From assembly GCF_020966755.1 (NCBI RefSeq), contig NZ_JAJKFT010000010.1, forward strand, positions 2,258,720 through 2,322,719: 64,000 bases of DNA, in the 5' to 3' direction. Within the stretch, counting starts at the first letter, position 1, and each line of letters opens with the position of its first letter. Shown one piece after another: positions 58,707-64,000 of the stretch. A model generated the notes under the pieces. The model saw only the letters and a program-made list of their open reading frames with translations, ran no database searches and was not told where the DNA came from. Made by a program: the position numbers and the translations under genes. The DNA comes from Blastopirellula sediminis. Its GTDB lineage: Bacteria; Planctomycetota; Planctomycetia; Pirellulales; Pirellulaceae.

Positions 58707-60890
58707 ATGACTCGACTTCGATTCGTCCCTGCGCTGTTGTTGTTGGCGCTGGTCGCATTTTCCGCGACGCCTGCCGCCGCCGAAATTCGCCTGCCTGGCT
58801 TCTTTGGCGATCATATGGTCTTGCAACAAGAGATGCCGCTGCCGGTTTGGGGCTGGGCCGATCCGGGCCAACAGGTCACGGTGACTCTCGGCGGTAACAA
58901 AGCGACCGCCACGGCCGACGCCAAGGGAAACTGGAAAGTCGAACTTCCGGCGATGAAGGCCGGTGGCGGCCCGCAGAAGTTGACCGCGACCTCCGGCGAT
59001 CAGACCGTGACGCTTAGCGATATTCTGCTCGGTGAAGTCTGGCTCTGCTCTGGTCAGTCGAATATGGAATGGACGGTTCAGTCGTCAACCAACGCCGGGG
59101 CAGAAATCGCCGCGGCCAACTATCCCGAAATCCGCCAGATCAAATTCAATCATCTCACTTCGGCTGCTCCGCAGAATGACGTGAGCGGAACCTGGCAGAT
59201 CTGCTCGCCGCAAACGGCCGGCGGCTTCACCGCGTGCGGCTACTTCATGGCTCGCACCTTGTACAAAGAACTGAATGTGCCGGTCGGCCTGATCAACTCG
59301 TCGTGGGGCGGTACTCGCATCGAACCGTGGACCCCGCCGGTTGGTTTCGCCGGCGTTGACGAACTGAAGGACTTGTCGAGCATGGTCCAGCGCCGCACGC
59401 CGGGCACGCCCGAAAACACCGCGCTGACCAAAGGACACATGGCGGCGGTCGAAAAGTGGCTTGCCGACGCGAAAGCGAAAGAAGCGGCTGGCCAACCGAT
59501 CCCGGCTAGCCCTGCTGCTCCGGACGATCTGCAGCCGCATGTCGGCGCCGGCGATCCGACGGCGATCTACAACTCGATGATTCATCCGCTGATCGGTTTG
59601 CCCTTCCGTGGCGCCATCTGGTACCAGGGAGAATCGAATCACGGCGAAGGGATGCTCTACAAGCACAAGATGGACGCGCTGATCACCGGCTGGCGCAAGA
59701 TTTGGAACATGGGAGATTTCCCGTTCTTCTACGTCCAGATCGCGCCATACATGTATGGGGACGAAAAGCCGGAAGTGTTGCCGATCTTCTGGGAAGCGCA
59801 AGCGGCCGCTCTCGACATTCCGAACACCGGCATGGTCGTGATCAATGACGTCGCCACGCTGAACGACATTCACCCGCCGAAGAAGCAGGAAGTTGGCCTG
59901 CGTCTGGCGAACCTCGCCTTGCGTGACGTCTACGACAAGCAGGATGTCGTCGCCGATGGGCCGACCTTCAAAGAGCTGAAGCAAGAGAAGGGCGCCTTGC
60001 GAGTCGTCTTCGACAACGTCGCCGGCGGCCTCAAGTCGCGCGACGATCAGCCGCTGACCGATTTCGAGGTGATCGGCGTCGACAGCGGTTGGGTGAAGGC
60101 CGACGCCAGGATTGACGGAGACTCGGTCATCCTCACCTCGAAGGAAATCGACCAGCCTGTCGCGATGCGATTCGCCTGGAATAAGGCGGCCGAACCGAAC
60201 CTGGTCAACAGCGCCGGTCTGCCGACCTCGGCGTTCCGCGCCGGCGAAGTGCCGAAGCCTGACGCGTTGCCGAAAGTGGGCGCCGCGAAAGGGTTCAAGC
60301 TGATCTATGACCTTGACCTGGCGACCCTGCCGCAAGGGATCAAGTACGACGTCGACAACAGCAAGCAGCCGATTCAATTCGATCGAATCGGCTATCTGCT
60401 GGAACTGCAAACCTCGGGCGGCGAACGGAAAGCGGCGTTCGTCTCGATGGATGCGTTCACCGACGACCTGACGAAGATCGGCGTGCCGACCTTCGCCAGC
60501 GGCGCGTCGTTTCAACAGCCGGTAAAGTCGCTGACCATTTGGGTCAGCGGCGCCGACCTGGCGACCGGAACCGATCTGGACGGGGGCAACATTGAGTTCT
60601 GGCCGAACAACTACGCCACGCAGAATTCCGCGAAGGTCCCTGGCGCTTCGGATCAGCTCTATGACTTCGGCGACGCGAAGTTTGACCCGGTCGACGGCTA
60701 CGGCAGCATGCAAGTGCACAACGGCGCCGGCCAGCAGACGGTCTTCGCAATCAATCACTGGCGCGCCGGCAACGGCGCCGACATCGGCATCGGCAACAGC
60801 ACCGGCGAAACCCGCGATTGGACCTTCAACGGCAACGCTTCGCAGTACACGCACAAGCGACTGCGGGTGCTGGTTCGCCCCGTGAACTAA
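58707..60890 (+). CDS. sialate O-acetylesterase-like secreted esterase
   Basis: 727 residues. A signal peptide (FVPALLLLALVAFSATPAAA) leads into the SASA-type domain: GFFGDHMVLQQEMPLPVWGW, then an Fn3-like insert, the catalytic GEVWLCSGQSNMEWTVQSS (SGQSN carries the Ser), GTRIEPWTPP, and GAIWYQGESNHG. The C-terminal 200 residues form an added beta-rich domain (LIYDLDLATLPQGIKYD onward). Such enzymes deacetylate sugars such as sialic acid or rhamnogalacturonan. The extended C-terminus is specific to planctomycete-like versions, by inference. Confidence 0.88.
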   Translation: MTRLRFVPALLLLALVAFSATPAAAEIRLPGFFGDHMVLQQEMPLPVWGWADPGQQVTVTLGGNKATATADAKGNWKVELPAMKAGGGPQKLTATSGDQTVTLSDILLGEVWLCSGQSNMEWTVQSSTNAGAEIAAANYPEIRQIKFNHLTSAAPQNDVSGTWQICSPQTAGGFTACGYFMARTLYKELNVPVGLINSSWGGTRIEPWTPPVGFAGVDELKDLSSMVQRRTPGTPENTALTKGHMAAVEKWLADAKAKEAAGQPIPASPAAPDDLQPHVGAGDPTAIYNSMIHPLIGLPFRGAIWYQGESNHGEGMLYKHKMDALITGWRKIWNMGDFPFFYVQIAPYMYGDEKPEVLPIFWEAQAAALDIPNTGMVVINDVATLNDIHPPKKQEVGLRLANLALRDVYDKQDVVADGPTFKELKQEKGALRVVFDNVAGGLKSRDDQPLTDFEVIGVDSGWVKADARIDGDSVILTSKEIDQPVAMRFAWNKAAEPNLVNSAGLPTSAFRAGEVPKPDALPKVGAAKGFKLIYDLDLATLPQGIKYDVDNSKQPIQFDRIGYLLELQTSGGERKAAFVSMDAFTDDLTKIGVPTFASGASFQQPVKSLTIWVSGADLATGTDLDGGNIEFWPNNYATQNSAKVPGASDQLYDFGDAKFDPVDGYGSMQVHNGAGQQTVFAINHWRAGNGADIGIGNSTGETRDWTFNGNASQYTHKRLRVLVRPVN

Positions 60891-60911
60891 CAAAGTTCAC
60901 CTTCTCGGCGA

Positions 60912-61529
60912 CTAATCGTCGAAAGGACTCTCCATCGCATCCGCTTCCGGATTGGCTTCTCTTTCCGGAAGCTCTTCTGTGCCGCGCCGGCTCCGTATTG
61001 CGGAATAGACCACCAAGCCCAGCCCGACAATCGTCAGCCCGACGAGTCCCAGGGCGATCGTCATCAGCAGCGCGCGGCCATGCCCGCTTTGGAGAAAGAG
61101 TCTGGCGATCGCGGAGCAAACCGCGAATGCGGTGACGGAGATCATGAGCGTGCGCAGCGTGATTTGGCGGCTCGCTTGCGGATTGAGTTCCAGCATCAGA
61201 CGCAACTGCACCAGCATCGTTGGCAGCGCGATAGCTTGATTGATCAGAAAGATGATCGTGAAGGGGAGAGCGGCTCTTTGGGGGCCGAGGTGGAAGGAGG
61301 AGTTCTCCAGGATCACCAGGGAGGCCGCGATCGCCGGCGCCATGAAGCCGACGGCGGCGAGCGTCCAGCGACCGCAGACGAGCGCACTGATCCCAGAGAT
61401 GATTCCGGTAGCCGTACAAATCACGCCGGTCACGAGGATCGACTCGATTTCGTACGCGGCGATCAGCGTCGAAATCCCCATCGCCAACAGATGGACCGAG
61501 CAGAGCACGATGCAGATGATCTTCGTCAT
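60912..61529 (-). CDS. membrane protein of unknown function
   Basis: 205 residues with about five or six membrane helices (MTKIICIVLCSVHLLAMG, ITATGIISGISALVCG-type segment, AAVGFMAPAIAASLVI, FTIIFLINQAIALPTML, TLMISVTAFAVCSAIARL, TIALGLVGLTIVGLGLVVY) and an acidic cytoplasmic tail ending SPFDD. No family recognised. It converges on the esterase gene with 21 bases between stops. Confidence 0.68.
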   Translation of the reverse strand: MTKIICIVLCSVHLLAMGISTLIAAYEIESILVTGVICTATGIISGISALVCGRWTLAAVGFMAPAIAASLVILENSSFHLGPQRAALPFTIIFLINQAIALPTMLVQLRLMLELNPQASRQITLRTLMISVTAFAVCSAIARLFLQSGHGRALLMTIALGLVGLTIVGLGLVVYSAIRSRRGTEELPEREANPEADAMESPFDD

Positions 61530-61744
61530 AGGGCTTAGGAAGGGGAGAAAAGGGGCTTGGACGTGGCAATCCGACGCTTCGGCTTTGCGGACGCGTCGCG
61601 GTAAGTCCTATTGGTAAAACGACGTAAGCCGGCATGCAAGCCAGGAGCGTTCGATTCGGCGATTCCAGGGTCGCATCTCCCCTGGCGGTCGATCACAATA
61701 GAAGCTTTGATTCCCGCCTGAAACTTCTCACCGAGGAGCGCCCC

Positions 61745-62470
61745 ATGCCGAAGCTCGCTTTCCGTTTGTTCGCCCTGTTGTTGTCCGTCGCTCTTGTCGC
61801 TCCTGCGTTTGCGCAGAAGAAAGAAGCGGCGAAGAAGCGAACCGCCTTCGACAAGGTCGAAGATGTCGCTGGTCTGCCGCGCGTGCTGCTGATCGGCGAT
61901 TCGATTTCGATCGGCTACACGATGCAGGTGCAAGACAACCTGAAAGGGATCGCCAACGTTCATCGCCCAGGGACCAACTGTGCCTCGACCAGGCAAGGAG
62001 TGCAGAGCATCGACAAGTGGCTCGGCGACGGCAAGTGGGATGTCATCCATTTCAACTGGGGCCTGCATGACCTGAAGTATGTCTTGGGGGATAGCCAGAC
62101 GATCACCGCCGTCGACACGCCTGACGCGCATCCGCAAGTTTCGGTTGACGAGTACAAGGCGAACCTGGAGAAGCTCGTCTCGCGAATGGAAAAGACTGGC
62201 GCGAAGTTGGTCTGGCGCAATACGACGCCGGTGCCGGTCGAAGGTTCCAATGGCCGCATCCCCGGCGACGCAGCCAAGTACAACGAAGCGGCGCTCGAGG
62301 TATTGAAGAGCCATCCCGACGTCGTCGTCGAAGATATGTGGAGCTTCGTGAAGCCGAACCAGGACAAGTGGAAGACAAGCAAAGGCAACGTCCACTTTAA
62401 CGGCACGGCCAACAAGGAACTGGGCAAGCATGTCTCGGATACGATCCAGGCGGCGCTGCCGAAGAAGTAA
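61745..62470 (+). CDS. secreted SGNH/GDSL hydrolase
   Basis: 241 residues. Signal peptide LFALLLSVALVAPAFAQ. SGNH blocks: VLLIGDSISIGYTMQV (catalytic Ser), HFNWGLHDLK (block III Asn), and KGNVHFNGTANKELG (catalytic His). The oxyanion Gly is in block II (NVHRPGTNC). Esterase or acetylesterase on carbohydrate is likely, in keeping with the esterase upstream. GAGGAG lies 6-9 bases before ATG 61745. Converges tightly on the next gene. Confidence 0.88.
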   Translation: MPKLAFRLFALLLSVALVAPAFAQKKEAAKKRTAFDKVEDVAGLPRVLLIGDSISIGYTMQVQDNLKGIANVHRPGTNCASTRQGVQSIDKWLGDGKWDVIHFNWGLHDLKYVLGDSQTITAVDTPDAHPQVSVDEYKANLEKLVSRMEKTGAKLVWRNTTPVPVEGSNGRIPGDAAKYNEAALEVLKSHPDVVVEDMWSFVKPNQDKWKTSKGNVHFNGTANKELGKHVSDTIQAALPKK

Positions 62471-62473
62471 TGG

Positions 62474-62713
62474 CTAGTCCGACTTCGGCCGCGGCAACGG
62501 CCGTTTGAGAAAGGTGAGCACCAGTCCGCAGCCGCAACATGCGCGGTGCGTTACTTCGTGGACCCGTGCGTAGCCGCCAAGGATCTTCCAAAACGAGGCG
62601 TCTTTCGGAACGAACGTATTGCTGCGGTACGGCTGAATCGTTCCTGATACGAATTCGCTGCCGCCGCAACATGGGCAGGCGGCAGCGACGTTTGATTCTC
62701 GAGCGTCAGGCAT
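62474..62713 (-). CDS. double CxxC zinc-finger microprotein (paralogue 2)
   Basis: 79 residues. C-P-C-C-G-G-S-E-F-V-S-G-T-I begins the metal-binding core, and HRACCGCGLVLTFLKR ends it. The pattern (CxxCGGSxF, GTI...N..VP, then RACxxCGxxxTFL) is shared with the next gene upstream. GGAG lies about 9 bases before the ATG. A zinc site is likely; function is unknown. Confidence 0.72.
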   Translation of the reverse strand: MPDARESNVAAACPCCGGSEFVSGTIQPYRSNTFVPKDASFWKILGGYARVHEVTHRACCGCGLVLTFLKRPLPRPKSD

Positions 62714-62753
62714 CTTGTCGATCTCCAGCTACATGGTTGGAACGATCCTGGGT

Positions 62754-62981
62754 TTAGACCAGAAAAGTTTGAATGGCGCCGCAGTCTCGACAGGCGCGAT
62801 GCGCGGTATCAACTCCTCGCAGTTGTTTCCAGATCGAGTCCTGTTCGGAGACGAACACAAGCTTGACGCTTGGCACGTTGATTGGGGGACGCCCAATGAG
62901 CGTTCCCCAGGCGAAGTCGCTCCCTCCGCAAATGCCGCAGGGAGCATGCCGATTGATCCGGGGGTTCGTCTTGTTGGTCAT
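62754..62981 (-). CDS. double CxxC zinc-finger microprotein (paralogue 1)
   Basis: 75 residues. CGICGGSDFAWGTLIGR and the later RACRDCGAIQTFL mirror the downstream gene, 40 bases away on the same strand. AGGAG lies 8 bases before ATG 62981, a good SD. Both genes form a two-gene operon. The fold is probably a zinc ribbon or treble clef. Function unknown. Confidence 0.72.
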   Translation of the reverse strand: MTNKTNPRINRHAPCGICGGSDFAWGTLIGRPPINVPSVKLVFVSEQDSIWKQLRGVDTAHRACRDCGAIQTFLV

Positions 62982-63104
62982 CGCATTTTCTCCTAACCGC
63001 CTGCTTGCCGTTTACTAGCAAGCAATTCGTACGCAGATCGTCGCGCTTAGCGAAAATCGCCCCGGATTCGGTCCGATTTTGGACGTCTAATGGTCTGAAA
63101 CCCT

Positions 63105-63133
63105 TTGACGCCAACTGTAGTATTTTGTACTGT
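63105..63133 (+). promoter_or_regulatory. promoter of the partial barrel gene
   Basis: TTGACG, exactly 17 bases, TACTGT, 41 bases upstream of ATG 63174. Confidence 0.6.
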
Positions 63134-63173
63134 TCGCGCTGCGCGTCGTATCGAGAAGGGATGCTCGACCAGA

Positions 63174-64000
63174 ATGAATCGCCGGGTCTTCGTTTTGCTG
63201 CTGCTAGCGGTCTGCGCCTTGGGGCGCCAGCAGTTCGCCGCTGCGCAGTCGTTTGACCCCTTCGCCGAGCCCGCACCGGCTGAGCAAGCTGGCTATTTCG
63301 ACCAGAACCCGCAGGTGATGCCGCCGGCCGAGTATGTCCCTTGGTCACAGTCGTATCAAACTCCTTCGCCTTATCAGGAAGTGGTCTATCCCCATCCGGA
63401 AGATCCGCAGACCGAGCTCTTTCAGGAAGAGATGTACTTCCTGGAAGACGAAGTGAAGAAGCCGGTGAAGAAGGGGTTGGACATCAAGAAGCGAGACCCG
63501 CTCAAGACGTACGTCTTTTGGGCGCCGGAGCAAAACCTGCGCGGCCAGAACGGCGACTTTGCGATGAGCGGGTTCAACATCGCGCTGACGCTGCCGATCT
63601 CGATGGAAGAAGGGCGGATCTGGGCGGCCAACATTTCGTACGATCAGCTCGACATCGTCTCCGACGCCTTCTTGCCCGATACCGGAATTGAAATACCGGA
63701 TCACTTCTACCAGGTCAACTTCGGCGTCACGCACATGCGTTTATTGGCTAATGGTTGGCAAGCCGGCGGCAACTTGACCGTCGGCACGGCAACCAACAAG
63801 CCGTTCGACGCCATCGACGATATGACGTTGTCGGCGCTCGCCTTTGTGAACGTTCCCGTGGGGGACGGACGTGACTCGTGGAACTTCAGCCTCTTCTATT
63901 CGCCGACCAGCCAGTTGCCATATCCGCTCCCCGGCATCGCTTATCTCTGGCGTCCCAGCGAACAGTTCGAGATGAACATCGGTCTGCCGTTCGCGCTGAA
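63174..64000 (+). CDS. predicted outer-membrane beta-barrel protein (partial, DUF6268-like)
   Basis: Starts MNRRVFVLLLLAVCALGR (signal peptide) and stays open to the window edge, so only about 275 residues are visible. After a Pro/Glu-rich, poorly conserved stretch, from about residue 118 alternate strands appear: GFNIALTLPISMEEGRIWAA, DHFYQVNFGVTHMRLL, LSALAFVNVPVGDGR, and SWNFSLFYSPTSQLPYPLPG. The alternation and aromatic ends suit a transmembrane barrel; I associate it with DUF6268, from memory. Stop codon lies beyond 64000. Confidence 0.7.
   Translation, partial: MNRRVFVLLLLAVCALGRQQFAAAQSFDPFAEPAPAEQAGYFDQNPQVMPPAEYVPWSQSYQTPSPYQEVVYPHPEDPQTELFQEEMYFLEDEVKKPVKKGLDIKKRDPLKTYVFWAPEQNLRGQNGDFAMSGFNIALTLPISMEEGRIWAANISYDQLDIVSDAFLPDTGIEIPDHFYQVNFGVTHMRLLANGWQAGGNLTVGTATNKPFDAIDDMTLSALAFVNVPVGDGRDSWNFSLFYSPTSQLPYPLPGIAYLWRPSEQFEMNIGLPFAL

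Noticed and set aside
59085-60893. 602-codon open frame antisense to the sialate O-acetylesterase
   Set aside because: Shadow of a real gene with a signal peptide and SASA motifs on the other strand.

Overview
The window looks like ordinary chromosomal (core) DNA of a planctomycete of the Pirellulales type (Blastopirellula, Rhodopirellula or Bremerella-like). The signs are several DUF1559 proteins with a prepilin-like [14 protein letters not shown] start and an H-P-G-G-A...DG end, a greatly enlarged SecA, two DUF1570-type secreted metallopeptidase-like proteins, a CXXCH plus leucine-rich-repeat protein, many Tat- and Sec-exported proteins of unknown role, and moderately high GC with weak or missing Shine-Dalgarno sites. 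I identify 54 protein genes and one tRNA. I see no phage, plasmid, integron, CRISPR array, rRNA or biosynthetic gene cluster.

Layout. 1-2.1 kb: a DUF1559 protein and a PhnP-like metallo-hydrolase on the minus strand. 2.4-7.6 kb: secA and the Kdo transferase gene waaA. 7.6-10.2 kb: two tandem zinc-ribbon / membrane anchor / alpha-beta hydrolase paralogues, one of which has lost its catalytic residues. 10.3-14.0 kb: an O-methyltransferase, then a minus-strand set of two near-duplicate DUF1559 proteins and a lipoprotein. 14.3-18.3 kb: metK with clear promoter, SD and terminator, then two proteins of unknown function. 18.5-21.4 kb: a sugar-nucleotide operon (UDPGP-type pyrophosphorylase, manC) ending in ruvX. 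21.5-26.5 kb: an efflux-type MFS carrier, a tight operon of PaaK-like ligase, class V aminotransferase-like protein and DUF971 protein, and a membrane protein. 26.8 kb: tRNA-Leu(CAA). 27.1-34.7 kb: aldo/keto reductase, PhoD, a Tat-exported beta-propeller, CorA, RimK and an AstE/AspA-type deacylase. 34.8-40.3 kb: cold-shock protein, CNNM-type protein, a pseudopilin/zinc-ribbon membrane chimera, a CXXCH-LRR protein, a GYF protein and a 55-residue membrane microprotein. 40.5-47.9 kb: creatininase-like protein, DUF1570-LRR protein, sugar epimerase-like protein, the primary-type sigma factor, a crotonase and an L7/L12-CTD membrane microprotein. 48.1-54.0 kb: MFS carrier, CoA-disulfide reductase-rhodanese, glnD. 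54.0-64.0 kb: DUF1570-like protein, PilZ protein, DUF3500 protein, zinc-ribbon/EIIA protein, methyltransferase, sialate O-acetylesterase, SGNH hydrolase, two tandem zinc-finger microproteins and a partial predicted outer-membrane barrel.

The genes are mostly single transcription units with a few short operons. Themes that recur are cell-envelope export (SecA, Tat substrates, prepilin-like proteins), envelope sugars (waaA, UDPGP, manC), divalent-metal transport (CorA, CNNM) and regulatory proteins with treble-clef/zinc-ribbon heads (six separate genes). The strongest novelties are the triplicated module inside SecA, the hydrolase/pseudo-hydrolase pair, the prepilin-membrane-zinc-ribbon chimera, the zinc-ribbon/EIIA fusion and two kinds of palindromic repeat, one with a compensatory base-pair change and a duplicated gene end.
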